Part shown: in pieces, positions 7,971-17,259 of the stretch | Numbering within the stretch: the first letter of the stretch is position 1 | Layout of the letters: each line of letters opens with the position of its first letter | Source: Micromonospora_J zhanjiangensis | Lineage (GTDB): Bacteria > Actinomycetota > Actinomycetes > Mycobacteriales > Micromonosporaceae | Assembly (NCBI RefSeq): GCF_042650605.1 | Contig: NZ_JBHSBN010000028.1 | Span: forward strand, 17,319 to 81,318 | Direction: 5' to 3' | Length of the DNA: 64,000 nucleotides | Notes under the pieces: model-generated | What the model saw: the letters and a program-made list of their open reading frames with translations, nothing else | Told to the model about the DNA's origin: nothing | The model's database searches: none | Translations under genes and position numbers: made by a program

Positions 7971-8002
7971 CCTGGCGGGGAGCGCGTTTGCTCCCCGCCA
8001 GG
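7971..8002. terminator. hairpin terminator after bkdABC
   Basis: A perfect 13-bp stem, CCTGGCGGGGAGC (7971-7983) with GCTCCCCGCCAGG (7990-8002), and a 6-nt loop. There is no T-tract, as is usual for terminators in high-GC actinobacteria. Confidence 0.75.
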
Positions 8003-8040
8003 AGGGTATCCGCCGGCGACGGCCGAGCCAGGGGGCGGGG

Positions 8041-8472
8041 ATGACGGACGAGGCGCCGGACTACTTCGAGCCGGCGGGTGGCGCCGTGCTCACCCATCTG
8101 TTGATCGTGCGTGACGTCGACCGGTCCCGGGACTTCTACCAGCGGGTGCTCGGCGCCGAGGTGGTCCGGGACCGGATGCCGGCGATCCTGCGCTTCCACA
8201 ACAGCTACATCGTGCTCAACACCGAGGGCGGCCCGACCGACGACAAACCGGGGGTCCAAGCCCAGGCGCCGGCCGACTCGGCCACGCTGGGCTGTGCGAT
8301 GAACATCCGGGTCACCGACGTCCGTGCGGTCTATGACGAGTGGCGCTCCCGGGGCGGCGAGTTCCTGACCGAGCCGAAGGACCACGGCGTGGAGATCCGC
8401 TGTTACCTGCGGGACCCGGACGGCTATCTGATCGAGGTCGGCCAGGGGACCGGCATCCGGGCCGAGATGTGA
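8041..8472 (+). CDS. VOC (glyoxalase/bleomycin-resistance fold) protein
   Basis: 143 residues starting at the ATG behind GGGGCGGGG. A single VOC module: THLLIVRDVDRSRDFYQRVLGAEVV at the start, NIRVTDVRAVYDEWRSRG in the middle and VEIRCYLRDPDGYLIEVGQ at the end. The His of THLLIV and the final Glu of IEVGQ are the usual metal ligands. Substrate unknown; such proteins act as lyases, dioxygenases or drug-binding proteins. It stands alone between the bkd terminator and a convergent dehydrogenase. Confidence 0.75.
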   Translation: MTDEAPDYFEPAGGAVLTHLLIVRDVDRSRDFYQRVLGAEVVRDRMPAILRFHNSYIVLNTEGGPTDDKPGVQAQAPADSATLGCAMNIRVTDVRAVYDEWRSRGGEFLTEPKDHGVEIRCYLRDPDGYLIEVGQGTGIRAEM

Positions 8473-8505
8473 CCAGCCAGCGGCCGCGGTCCGTCCTCGA
8501 TCCAC

Positions 8506-9468
8506 CTATGGGCTGGTCACCGGCGTCACCAGGGTTCCGTCCGCCAGGAACTGGAACAGGTTCTGTAGGACGAGCTCGGCCATGGCCTCGCGGGTTTCCT
8601 GGGTGCCGCTACCCACGTGGGGGAGTACCACCACGTTGTCGAGGCTGAGGAGTTCGGCCGGTACGTGCGGCTCGTTGACGAACGTGTCGAGTCCGGCGCC
8701 GGCGATGCGATGGTGCGCCAGGCTGTCGACGAGGGCGGCTTCGTTGACGATGGAGCCCCGGGCCACGTTGACCAGAAAGCCGTCCGGCCCTAGGGCGTCG
8801 AGCACCTCGGCCGAGATCAGACCCCGCGATGAGTCGCCACCGGAGGCCGCCACGATGAGAATGTCGGAGCGGGCCGCCAGCGCGATGACCGAGTCGACGT
8901 AGGGGTACGGGACGTCGGCGCGCCGGTTGCGGTTGTGATAGGCGACGTGGATGTTGAAGCCGGCAAGCCGATGGGCTATCGCCAAGCCGATCCGGCCAAG
9001 ACCGAGGATGCCCACCGTCGTACCGCTGACCCGTCGGGTAAGCGGGAAGTTGCCCTTGGCCAGCCAATCTCCTCTGCGGATGTACCGGTCCGCGGCGCTC
9101 AGACTCCGCATGACGTCGATCAGGGCACCCACGGCGGTATCGGCGACACAGTCCGTGAGCACGTCGGGCGTGTTGCTGAGGATGAGTCCGCGGCTGCGTA
9201 CCGAGTCGATGTTCGTGGTGTCGTACCCCACGCCGAAGTTGATGATCGCCTTGAGGTTGGGCAACGCGTCCATCAGCTGGTCGCTGACGCCCACTCGCCC
9301 GGATGTCACGGCCGCCACGAACTCCTTGCCGCGTTGGTTCAGGAACGAGTCCGTGTCTGGTGCGTCGGGCAGCCGGACAGCGGCGAATCTCGATCGGAGT
9401 CTGGCCTCGAGCGAGGCCATCAATGGCCCCACCTGCAGTACTCGGCCACCGGCTGTCCGTTCGGTCAT
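8506..9468 (-). CDS. D-isomer-specific 2-hydroxyacid dehydrogenase
   Basis: 320 residues from ATG 9468 (a TTG six bases earlier is possible). Rossmann motif GILGLGRIG (about 153-161) and the catalytic triad of the family: Arg237 (NVARGSIV), Glu266 (NEPHVP), His284 (LPHVGSGT). FGVGYDTTNID and SNTPDVLTDCVADTA resemble glyoxylate/hydroxypyruvate and 2-ketogluconate reductases. It reduces a 2-oxo acid (or oxidises a D-2-hydroxy acid) with NAD(P)H. Divergent from a LysR gene next to a sugar-acid pathway, so a sugar-acid side reaction is plausible. Confidence 0.85.
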   Translation of the reverse strand: MTERTAGGRVLQVGPLMASLEARLRSRFAAVRLPDAPDTDSFLNQRGKEFVAAVTSGRVGVSDQLMDALPNLKAIINFGVGYDTTNIDSVRSRGLILSNTPDVLTDCVADTAVGALIDVMRSLSAADRYIRRGDWLAKGNFPLTRRVSGTTVGILGLGRIGLAIAHRLAGFNIHVAYHNRNRRADVPYPYVDSVIALAARSDILIVAASGGDSSRGLISAEVLDALGPDGFLVNVARGSIVNEAALVDSLAHHRIAGAGLDTFVNEPHVPAELLSLDNVVVLPHVGSGTQETREAMAELVLQNLFQFLADGTLVTPVTSP

Positions 9469-9572
9469 GGTCAACCTGTTCGTCGAAGGAATGGGGGTAC
9501 GTGGGCGCTGGCATACCTGTCCACGTCAGATATGGCATGGTCCAATACCCGTACGGCATAAGGAGGGTGATC

Positions 9573-10466
9573 ATGTTCAGTCTGGACCAGGTGCGCGGCT
9601 TCGTCGCCGTCGCCGAAGAGGGCAACTTCGCGCGCGCCGCCGAGCGGCTGCGGATAACCCAACCACCGTTGAGCCGTCAGGTGCAGAAGCTGGAGCGGGC
9701 GGTCGGGGTCGATCTTCTCAACCGGACCGCCCGGGGCGTGGGACTGACCCCGGCCGGCCGGGTGTTCCTGGAGGAATCGCGCCGGTTGCTCAGTCTCGCG
9801 GACGCGGCGCCGTTGTTGGCCCAGCGTGCGGCGCACGGCTCGAAGGGAACGCTGCGGCTCGGGTTCACCGCGGTGGCCGCGCTGAGCGTTCTCGGTCGGT
9901 GGGTCAAGTACCTCGACGAGCGGCTGCCCGAGGTGGACCTCGTGCTCAAGGAGATGGTCACCGGGGTGCAGGTCGAAGCGCTGCTGGCGAACGAGATCGA
10001 CCTGGGCCTGCTGCGAGGGGTGCCCCGGTCAGGGGTGCTGCGGGCCGCGTTGGTGCACACGGAGTCGCTGCTCCTCGCGGTCCCGCGTGGGCACGTACTC
10101 ACCCGGCTGGGCCGGCGGCCCCGCCTGCACGAGGTAGCTGATTTCAACATCATCACCTACTCGCCGTCAGAGGCCCGCTACTTTCACGAACTGATCGTCG
10201 CGGCGTTCCGGACGGCCGGCGTCGAGCCCCGCTACACGCAGCACGCGACCCAGGTCAACAGCGTGCTCTCCCTGGTTAACGCCGGGCTGGGGGTGGCACT
10301 GGTGCCGGCGTCCGCAGCTGCCATGCGGTTGGCGAATCTCCAGTTTCTGGAGGTTGACGGGCCCGAGCCGGACTGCGTCGAGGTCTACGCCGCCTGGCGT
10401 CCCCGCAATGACAGTCCAGCCCTCGCGGTGCTGCTCGATCACGCTGCGGCCGCGCCGTTCACCTGA
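9573..10466 (+). CDS. LysR family transcriptional regulator
   Basis: 297 residues. N-terminal LysR HTH (FSLDQVRGFVAVAEEGNFARAAERL, ITQPPLSRQVQKLERAVG) and a periplasmic-binding-like effector domain from about residue 90 (GTLRLGFTAVAALSVL, ALVPASAAAMRL). ATG 9573 lies 6 nt after AGGAGG; a GTG two codons earlier is less well spaced. It is divergent from the D-2-hydroxyacid dehydrogenase, its probable target, and converges on the IclR gene. Confidence 0.85.
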   Translation: MFSLDQVRGFVAVAEEGNFARAAERLRITQPPLSRQVQKLERAVGVDLLNRTARGVGLTPAGRVFLEESRRLLSLADAAPLLAQRAAHGSKGTLRLGFTAVAALSVLGRWVKYLDERLPEVDLVLKEMVTGVQVEALLANEIDLGLLRGVPRSGVLRAALVHTESLLLAVPRGHVLTRLGRRPRLHEVADFNIITYSPSEARYFHELIVAAFRTAGVEPRYTQHATQVNSVLSLVNAGLGVALVPASAAAMRLANLQFLEVDGPEPDCVEVYAAWRPRNDSPALAVLLDHAAAAPFT

Positions 10467-10560
10467 AGGAAACCTGTTCGGAACCCTTGAAGTCGCCAGC
10501 AACCCGTTCCTACGCTTGCCCACCAGCACAGACTCAATTCACATATGTAGACGCCCGCTT

Positions 10561-10581
10561 GTCATGGGTGGGACCCATGAC
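10561..10581. terminator. hairpin between convergent LysR and IclR genes
   Basis: GTCATGGGT (10561-10569), ggg loop, ACCCATGAC (10573-10581): a perfect 9-bp stem in the convergent gap, probably a shared bidirectional terminator. Confidence 0.6.
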
Positions 10582-10606
10582 GTGGCTGGCCCGACAGCAC
10601 GTTGGG

Positions 10607-11410
10607 TCAGAGCCAGACGTGACCGCCGGCCATCGGGTTGACGAGGCGGGCGATTTTGGTCTGGACCTGGCGCATGATCTCGACCACCTCCAGCTCGCGT
10701 TGCGGGGTCAGCCGAGCCAGCGGGATGGAGACGCTGATGGCGTCGGTAGCCGGCTCCGCGTAATGCAGTGCGACCGCGTAGCAGCGCAGGCCAAGACTGT
10801 TCTCCTGTTCGTCGATCGCGTAACCCCTCTTGCGGGTGCGTTCCAGCTCGGCATCGAGCGCGGAGTGGTCGACGATCGTGTACGGGGTCAACGCCACCAG
10901 GGTTTCCGGAATGTGCCCTCGGCGTTGTTCCGGGGTGCGTTCGGCCAGCAGCACCTTGCCGAGCGACGTGGTGTACGCGGGCAGTCGCCGACCGATCCGG
11001 CTGTAGGGGCGCAGGTACTGGCTGGACTCCAGGGTGGCCAGATACACCACGTCCACTCCGTCCAGTCGGCCGAGGTGGAACGTCTCGTCGAACTGCTCCC
11101 GGAGTTGACTCAGGAAGGGCAGGACCATCGGCAGACAGGGATCGGTGTCGAGATAGCTGGTCCCGGCCAGCAGCGCCCGGATACCGATGCCGTACATGCT
11201 GCCCGACGCGTCCGCGCGCACCCATCCGTGCTTGATCAGGGTGCGCAGCAGCGCGTGCAGGCTGCTCCGTGGAACGCCGAGGGCCTCGCTCAGCTCGCGC
11301 AGGCGGGCGGGGCGGTTCTGTCTCGCCGCGAGGTACTCCAGCAGTTCGACCGTGCGCACGGCCGACTTGACCGCCCGGACACCGCCGGTCTCTTCGAGGT
11401 TGTCTGCCAC
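10607..11410 (-). CDS. IclR family transcriptional regulator
   Basis: 267 residues, GTG start. N-terminal winged HTH (RTVELLEYLAARQNRPARLRE, LGVPRSSLHALLRTLIKHGW) and C-terminal IclR effector domain (TSLGKVLLAERTPEQ, GYAIDEQENSLGLRCYAVAL). IclR proteins commonly control acid-sugar and aromatic catabolism. It is divergent from kdgD, whose upstream region carries the palindrome at 11598, so it is the likely regulator of the glucarate operon. Confidence 0.87.
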   Translation of the reverse strand: MADNLEETGGVRAVKSAVRTVELLEYLAARQNRPARLRELSEALGVPRSSLHALLRTLIKHGWVRADASGSMYGIGIRALLAGTSYLDTDPCLPMVLPFLSQLREQFDETFHLGRLDGVDVVYLATLESSQYLRPYSRIGRRLPAYTTSLGKVLLAERTPEQRRGHIPETLVALTPYTIVDHSALDAELERTRKRGYAIDEQENSLGLRCYAVALHYAEPATDAISVSIPLARLTPQRELEVVEIMRQVQTKIARLVNPMAGGHVWL

Positions 11411-11597
11411 GGCCTCGACGACTCCTTCAACGCGTATCGGGCGGCTCCGCCTGAGCGAGGCTAGCCGACCAGGTGCACAAGTTCCACATATGAGAACGAA
11501 GGTTGGGTCGGTGAGCCGGATCGGCGGTCGTGGGCAAGCCGGTCATACGAGGCGAGGGGTTCAGCGAGCGGGTCGAGACGGTGGCGATGCTGAGAAG

Positions 11598-11611
11598 GTA
11601 TCGCACGATAC
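11598..11611. promoter_or_regulatory. candidate IclR operator upstream of kdgD
   Basis: GTATCG-CA-CGATAC is a perfect 6-bp inverted repeat in the 276-bp gap between the divergent IclR gene and kdgD, 75 bp before the kdgD start. Size and place fit an IclR-type operator; no reference motif was compared. Confidence 0.4.
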
Positions 11612-11686
11612 TAAATTCATGTTGGACGGGTATGAGCTGGCCTCGGTAACCTCCCGGACACCTATTCGAAATTGGAGCCCTGAGTC

Positions 11687-12601
11687 ATGACGCGATACCT
11701 CCCCGAAGAACTTCAGCAGGTGCTGGGGGCCGGGCTGCTCTCCTTCCCGGTCACCCACTTCACCGACGAGTTGGAGTTCGACGAGGCGGCCTACCGCGCC
11801 AACCTGAGCTGGCTGTCGTCGCACGCGGCGGCGGGCTTGTTCGCGGCGGGCGGAACGGGCGAGTTCTTCTCCCTGACCCCTGGCGAGGTGGCCCGGGTCG
11901 TGCGTGCCGCGGTCGAGGCGAGCGGCGGCGCGACGCCGATCATCGGCCCGGCCGGCTACGGCACCGCGACCGCCGCCGAGATGGCCCGCGACGCGGAGCG
12001 GGCGGGAGCCGACGGGGTCCTGCTGTTTCCGCCCTACCTGACCGAGGCCAGCCAGGAGGGTCTGACCGCGCACGTCCAGGCAGTCTGCGCCGCCACCTCG
12101 CTGGGCGTGATCGTCTACCACCGGGCCAACGCCACGCTCACCGTGTCGACGATGGAGAACCTTGTCCGGACCTGCCCCAATCTGGTCGGCTTCAAGGACG
12201 GGGTCGGTGACATCGAGTTGATGACCAGCCTGTACGCGACGGTGGGTAATCGTCTGCTCTACATCGGGGGTCTGCCCACCGCCGAGACCTTCGCCCTGCC
12301 CTACCTCGAACTCGGCGTTACCACCTACTCCTCCGCGATCTTCAATTTCGCGCCAGAGTTCGCCCTCGGCTTCTACCAGGCCGTGCGGACCCGGGACCGC
12401 ACCGAGGTCTACCGCAGGCTGAACGACTTCGTGCTGCCCTATTTGAAGATCAGGAGCCGCAAGCCCGGCTACGCGGTCTCGATCGTGAAGGCCGGCATGC
12501 GGGCGGTCGGCCGCTCGGCCGGCCCGGTCCGGCCCCCCCTGACCGACCTCACCGCGGACGAACAGGCCATCCTGACCACCCTCATCGAGAAGTTGGACTG
12601 A
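11687..12601 (+). CDS. kdgD: 5-dehydro-4-deoxyglucarate dehydratase
   Basis: 304 residues, the usual family length. DHDPS-fold enzyme: GGTGEFFSLTP (residues 55-65), Tyr144 (VIVYHRAN) and Schiff-base Lys170 (VGFKDGVGD). Unlike dihydrodipicolinate synthase, KdgD couples dehydration with decarboxylation, turning 5-keto-4-deoxyglucarate into 2,5-dioxopentanoate. The next two genes supply the preceding and following steps, which strongly supports KdgD over other family members. Confidence 0.9.
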   Translation: MTRYLPEELQQVLGAGLLSFPVTHFTDELEFDEAAYRANLSWLSSHAAAGLFAAGGTGEFFSLTPGEVARVVRAAVEASGGATPIIGPAGYGTATAAEMARDAERAGADGVLLFPPYLTEASQEGLTAHVQAVCAATSLGVIVYHRANATLTVSTMENLVRTCPNLVGFKDGVGDIELMTSLYATVGNRLLYIGGLPTAETFALPYLELGVTTYSSAIFNFAPEFALGFYQAVRTRDRTEVYRRLNDFVLPYLKIRSRKPGYAVSIVKAGMRAVGRSAGPVRPPLTDLTADEQAILTTLIEKLD

Positions 12602-12605
12602 ACGT

Positions 12606-14225
12606 ATGACCACCATCGATGCCAACAGCACGTCCGTCAAGACGGATCTGACCGGCGCCATGCTGATCGGGGGTAGTGAGGTCCGAGGCGGCACCGGCGA
12701 GGTCCGCGCGGTGAACCCGCACACCGGGGAGCAACTCGAACCGGCGTACGGGCTGGGCGGCACCACCGAGGTCGACCGCGCCGCGGAGCTGGCCTGGGCG
12801 GCGTTCGACAGCTACCGGCACACCGACCTGGAGACCAGAGCCGCGTTCCTGGAGACGATCGCCGCCAACATCGAGTCGCTCGGCGACCTCCTGATCGACC
12901 GGGTGCAGGCCGAGACCGGCATCGTCCGGGCCCGAGTGACGGGCGAACGCGCCCGCACCTGCAACCAGCTGCGCCTGTTCGCCTCGGTCGTGCGCGAGGG
13001 CAGCTGGCTCGGCGCGCGCATCGATCCGGCGCAGCCCGATCGGACGCCGCTGCCGCGGGCGGACATCCGCCAGCGCCGCATCCCCCTCGGTCCCGTGGCG
13101 GTCTTCGGCGCGAGCAACTTCCCGCTGGCGTTCTCGGTGGCCGGCGGCGACACCGCCGCCGCGCTGGCCGCCGGCGCCCCGGTCGTGGTCAAGGCACACC
13201 AGGCCCACCCCGGCACCTCCGAGCTGGTCGGACGGGCCATCCAGGCCGCCGTCCGGCAGCACGACCTGCCCGAGGGGGTCTTCTCGCTGCTGTTCGGGGA
13301 CGGTCGCGGACTCGGGACCGACCTGGTCCGGCACCCGCGGATCAAGGCCGTCGGGTTCACCGGGTCCCGCGAGGCCGGACTGGCCCTGGCCGCGGCGGCG
13401 GCCGGCCGCCCGGAGCCCATCCCCGTCTACGCCGAGATGTCCAGCGTCAATCCCGTGATCATTCTCCCCGGCGCCCTGGCCGCGACGGGTGCCGAGCTGG
13501 GCAGGGCGCTGATCGGCTCGGTCACCACCGGCGTCGGTCAGCTGTGTACCAGCCCGGGCCTGGTCTTCCTTCGCGACCAGAAGGGCTTCGACGAATTCCT
13601 CGCCGCGGCGGCCGACGCCGTGCGGGCGTCCCCGGCCGCCCCCATGCTCACGGCCGGCATCTGCGCCGCTTTCACCGCCGGGGTCGACCGGCTGCGGGCC
13701 ACCGACGGCGTCAGCCCGGTGGCCAACGGCGGCGAGGACGACACGATCGTCTCGGCCGGCCGTACCGGCCTCTTCGTGACCGACGGGGCGACCTACCTCG
13801 CCAATCCCGCCCTGCACGAGGAGATCTTCGGGGCCGTGTCCCTGGTGGTGCGCGTCGCCGACGACGAGCAGCTCCACGAGATCATCGAGCGGCTCGACGG
13901 GCAGCTGACCGCGACCGTGCACGCGACTCCGGACGACTACGAGGAAGCGCGACGATTGCTGCCCCGGCTGGAGCTCAGGGCCGGCCGGGTGCTGTTCAAC
14001 GGCTGGCCGACCGGGGTCGAGGTGGGACACGCCGTCGTGCACGGCGGACCGTTCCCGGCGACGTCCGACTCCCGTACCACCTCGGTGGGGACGTTGGCGA
14101 TCGAGCGGTTCCTGCGACCGGTCAGTTACCAGGACGTGCCCGCCGACCTCCTGCCGGTCGCCCTGGCCGACGACAACCCGCTCAACCTGTGGCGGCGCGT
14201 CGACGGACAACTCGGACGGCACTGA
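12606..14225 (+). CDS. 2,5-dioxovalerate (2-oxoglutarate semialdehyde) dehydrogenase
   Basis: 539 residues, aldehyde dehydrogenase superfamily. AVFGASNFPLAFSVAGGDTAAALAAG is the cofactor region typical of the long type III KGSADH branch; catalytic Glu is near residue 277 (VYAEMSSVNP) and nucleophile Cys near 314 (GQLCTSPG). It would oxidise the KdgD product to 2-oxoglutarate, with NADP as the more likely cofactor. Only 4 nt separate it from kdgD, so they are in one operon. Split in motif text here is only for brevity; the gene is intact. Confidence 0.87.
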   Translation: MTTIDANSTSVKTDLTGAMLIGGSEVRGGTGEVRAVNPHTGEQLEPAYGLGGTTEVDRAAELAWAAFDSYRHTDLETRAAFLETIAANIESLGDLLIDRVQAETGIVRARVTGERARTCNQLRLFASVVREGSWLGARIDPAQPDRTPLPRADIRQRRIPLGPVAVFGASNFPLAFSVAGGDTAAALAAGAPVVVKAHQAHPGTSELVGRAIQAAVRQHDLPEGVFSLLFGDGRGLGTDLVRHPRIKAVGFTGSREAGLALAAAAAGRPEPIPVYAEMSSVNPVIILPGALAATGAELGRALIGSVTTGVGQLCTSPGLVFLRDQKGFDEFLAAAADAVRASPAAPMLTAGICAAFTAGVDRLRATDGVSPVANGGEDDTIVSAGRTGLFVTDGATYLANPALHEEIFGAVSLVVRVADDEQLHEIIERLDGQLTATVHATPDDYEEARRLLPRLELRAGRVLFNGWPTGVEVGHAVVHGGPFPATSDSRTTSVGTLAIERFLRPVSYQDVPADLLPVALADDNPLNLWRRVDGQLGRH

Positions 14226-14277
14226 CACCCGCCCCGCCGTAGCCGTAACCCACCACCCCGACAAGGTGCCAGCAATC

Positions 14278-15627
14278 ATGACAACCGACACGGTCCCACC
14301 GGGCACGCCGGTCGTGACCGACATGCGCGTCGTGCCGGTCGCCGGCCACGACTCCATGCTGCTCAACCTCAGCGGTGCGCACGGCCCGTTCTTCACCCGC
14401 AACATCGTCATCCTCACCGACAGCACCGGGCACGTCGGTGTCGGTGAGGTGCCGGGGGGTCAGGCCATCGCCCAGACCCTGCAGGACTCCCGTGACCTCG
14501 TGGTCGGTCGTCCGGTCGGGCACTACCACGCCGTGCTGGGTGCCGTCCGACGCCGTTTCGGCGACCGCGACGCCGGTGGGCGCGGCGTGCAGACGTTCGA
14601 CCTGCGCACCACCGTCCATGTGGTCACCGCGTTGGAGGCCGCGCTGCTGGACCTGCTCGGGCAGTACCTTGAGGTCCCGGTGGCCGCCCTGCTCGGCGAC
14701 GGCCAGCAGCGCACCAGCGTCCCGACGTTGGGCTACCTGTTCTTCATCGGCGACCGCAACCGCACGGACCTGCCCTACCGGTCCGAGGAAAACGCGGCCG
14801 ACGACTGGCTGCGTCTGCGGCACGAGGAGGCCCTGACGCCGGGCGCGGTCGTGGCCCTGGCCGAGGCGGCCCAAACCCGCTACGGCTTCCGGGACTTCAA
14901 GCTCAAGGGTGGTGTGCTGCCCGGTCCCGTGGAGGTCGAGGCGGTCACCGCCCTGGCCGCCCGGTTCCCGCAGGCCCGCATCACGCTTGACCCGAACGGC
15001 GGCTGGCTGCTGCGTGAGGCCATCGAACTGTGCCGAGGCCTGGGCGACGTGCTCGCCTACGCCGAGGACCCGTGCGGGGCCGAGGGCGTCTTCTCGGCCC
15101 GTGAGCTGATGGCGGAGTTTCGGCGGGCCACCGGCCTGCGTACCGCCACCAACATGATCGCCACCGATTGGCGCGAGCTGGCCCACGCGGTACGCGCCGA
15201 CGCGGTCGACATTCCGTTGGCCGATCCCCACTTCTGGACCATGGGCGGGTCGGTGCGCGTCGCCCAGTTGTGCGAGGCCTGGGGGCTGACCTGGGGATCG
15301 CACTCCAACAACCACTTCGACGTGTCGTTGGCGATGTTCACCCACGTCGCCGCCGCCGCGCCCGGAGACATCACCGCCATCGACACCCACTGGATCTGGC
15401 AGGACGGCCAGCGGCTCACGAAGAATCCGCTGACCATCGCCGGCGGTGCCATCGAGGTCCCCACCGCACCGGGACTCGGAGTGGAACTCGACCTCGAACG
15501 GGTCGAGGCGGCGCACGAGCTGTACGTGAAACACGGCCTCGGGGCCCGCGACGACGCCGTGGCCATGCAGTACCTCATCCCCGGGTGGGCCTTCGACCCC
15601 AAGCGTGCCTGCCTCGCCCGAGGCTGA
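14278..15627 (+). CDS. gudD: glucarate dehydratase (enolase superfamily)
   Basis: 449 residues from ATG 14278 (a GTG at 14266 is possible). Features of the GlucD branch: N-terminal capping domain with GEVPGGQAI, the KxK pair in DFKLKGG near residues 207-209, metal ligand region LDPNGGW, TNMIATDW, and the general-base His region WGSHSNNHFDVS. It dehydrates D-glucarate (perhaps also L-idarate) to 5-keto-4-deoxyglucarate, feeding KdgD just upstream. The gene order is the reverse of the pathway order. Confidence 0.9.
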   Translation: MTTDTVPPGTPVVTDMRVVPVAGHDSMLLNLSGAHGPFFTRNIVILTDSTGHVGVGEVPGGQAIAQTLQDSRDLVVGRPVGHYHAVLGAVRRRFGDRDAGGRGVQTFDLRTTVHVVTALEAALLDLLGQYLEVPVAALLGDGQQRTSVPTLGYLFFIGDRNRTDLPYRSEENAADDWLRLRHEEALTPGAVVALAEAAQTRYGFRDFKLKGGVLPGPVEVEAVTALAARFPQARITLDPNGGWLLREAIELCRGLGDVLAYAEDPCGAEGVFSARELMAEFRRATGLRTATNMIATDWRELAHAVRADAVDIPLADPHFWTMGGSVRVAQLCEAWGLTWGSHSNNHFDVSLAMFTHVAAAAPGDITAIDTHWIWQDGQRLTKNPLTIAGGAIEVPTAPGLGVELDLERVEAAHELYVKHGLGARDDAVAMQYLIPGWAFDPKRACLARG

Positions 15628-15669
15628 ACCACCCCCGAACCCCCGAAAAGCTCAACGAGGAGTCCGCTC

Positions 15670-16686
15670 ATGAATCTGTCCGTCTGGTCCCGTGGCACCG
15701 CACGCCGACGCCTGCTGGCCGGGCTGGCCGCGCTGGCGGTGCTGCCGGCCGCCGCCTGCTCCGGTGTGCAGGGCGGCAAGGACGCCGCCGGCAGCAAATA
15801 CCCCACCCGTGCCGTCCAGTTCACGGTGCCCTTCGCGGCGGGCGGCAGCAGCGATCTGATCAGCCGTGCCGTCGCCAAGGCCGCCGAGAAGCCGCTCGGC
15901 CAGTCGATCGTCATCACGAACAAGGCCGGCGCCAACGGCGCCGTGGGGGACAAGGAGGTGCTGGCCACCTCACCGGATGGCTACAACCTCGCCCTGGCGG
16001 TCAAGTCGCTGTTCGCGATCACACCGCTCGCCGTCAAGGACCCGACCGCCATCAAGATCGACAGCATGGAGATCGTGGCGACCCTGAACCAGGAGGACTA
16101 CGTCCTCGTCGTCAACGGAAACTCCCCGTACAAGACGTTGCCGGATCTGCTCAAGGCGCCCACCATCCGGTACGCCACCGCGGGCGTGGGCACCGGGGCC
16201 CAACTGTCGCAGGCGTTGCTGTTCAAGGCCGCGAACGTGAAGGCGACGGACGTGCCGTTCGACGGTGGCGCGCCGGCCACGACGGCTCTGCTCGGCAACC
16301 AGGTGGAGGCCCTGTCCGCCTCGCTCGCCGAGACCATGCCGCAGATCAAGGCCGGAAAGCTCCGCCCGCTCGCCGTCTTCTCGGAGAAGCGGAGCACCTA
16401 CCTGCCCGACGTCCCCACCGCCAAGGAGCAGGGCTTCGACGTCGTGGTCGACCAGCGGCGCTTCGTCATCGCGCCGACGGGTCTGCCCGAGAACGTGTCG
16501 AAGGCGCTGGAGAGCGCGTTCACCGAGGCTCGTAAGGACGCGGCGTACGACAAGTTCCTCAAGGACAACTACATGGAGCGCTGGGAGGTCTCCGACGAGG
16601 ATGCGCGGCAGCACCTCAAGGACGCCACCAAGCAGTACGCGGACCTGACGGCGAAGTTCGGGCTCACCTTCGGCTCGGGCAAATGA
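15670..16686 (+). CDS. TctC/Bug family solute-binding lipoprotein
   Basis: 338 residues. Signal peptide with lipobox LPAAAC (Cys about residue 30), then a Bug/TctC binding protein: YPTRAVQFTVPFAAGGSSDLISR near the start, the Bug signatures NKAGANGAVGDKEVLATSPDGYN and KAGKLRPLAVFSEKR. It is the extracytoplasmic receptor of a tripartite tricarboxylate transporter; the membrane subunits follow directly. Context predicts a sugar diacid such as glucarate as ligand. Confidence 0.88.
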   Translation: MNLSVWSRGTARRRLLAGLAALAVLPAAACSGVQGGKDAAGSKYPTRAVQFTVPFAAGGSSDLISRAVAKAAEKPLGQSIVITNKAGANGAVGDKEVLATSPDGYNLALAVKSLFAITPLAVKDPTAIKIDSMEIVATLNQEDYVLVVNGNSPYKTLPDLLKAPTIRYATAGVGTGAQLSQALLFKAANVKATDVPFDGGAPATTALLGNQVEALSASLAETMPQIKAGKLRPLAVFSEKRSTYLPDVPTAKEQGFDVVVDQRRFVIAPTGLPENVSKALESAFTEARKDAAYDKFLKDNYMERWEVSDEDARQHLKDATKQYADLTAKFGLTFGSGK

Positions 16687-17213
16687 CGGATCGGGAAACC
16701 GTCGAGGTCGACGCCGTGCCGCAGGACGACCTGCAGCCGGCGACCGAGCCGCCCGAGGGGGAGATCCCCCCGGGCGGCCCGGCCCTCGCCACCGTGGCCG
16801 GGGCCGTCCCCGTCCTGCTGGGCCTGGTCACGATCTGGCTCGCCAAGGGCCTCGGCTTCGGCACGCTGACCGAGCCGGGTCCGGGGCTCTGGCCGATGCT
16901 GGTCGCGGTGCTGCTCGTGTTCGCGGGTGTCGCCATCATGCTCGGCGTCCGCAGGGCGAAGGACACCGAGGCATTCACGCGGGGAACGACCGTCGTGGTC
17001 ATCGCCGCGGCCAGCCTGGCGGTGTACGCGTTCCTGTTCGAACTCGTCGGCTTCGAGATCCCCACCGTGCTCCTGCTGGTGCTGTGGCTGAAGTTCTTCG
17101 GACGCGAGGGCTGGCGCTCGACGGCCGTCGTGTCGGTGGTGACCACGGCGGCCGTGTACGGACTGTTCATCATCGCGCTCGGGGTGCCGTTGCCCCACCT
17201 CATCGTCTTCTGA
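16683..17213 (+). CDS. TctB small membrane subunit of the TTT transporter
   Basis: 176 residues, ATGA overlap with the binding protein gene. A 40-residue acidic/Pro N-terminal tail, then four predicted membrane segments (around LATVAGAVPVLLGLVTIWLA, LLVFAGVAIMLGV, VVVIAAASLAVYAFLF, AVYGLFIIALGVPL). Size and placement between TctC and TctA identify it; sequence itself is poorly conserved in this family. Confidence 0.8.
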   Translation: MTDRETVEVDAVPQDDLQPATEPPEGEIPPGGPALATVAGAVPVLLGLVTIWLAKGLGFGTLTEPGPGLWPMLVAVLLVFAGVAIMLGVRRAKDTEAFTRGTTVVVIAAASLAVYAFLFELVGFEIPTVLLLVLWLKFFGREGWRSTAVVSVVTTAAVYGLFIIALGVPLPHLIVF

Positions 17214-17259
17214 CCGGAACTGGTCCCACCCATACCAAGGGACCGAGGGGAGATCCGCC

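Noticed and set aside
10537..10550. CACATATG sequences near 10540 and 11489 as a shared operator
   Set aside because: The symmetry is short and off-centre, and the two sites flank the IclR gene at unequal positions; not enough to call.
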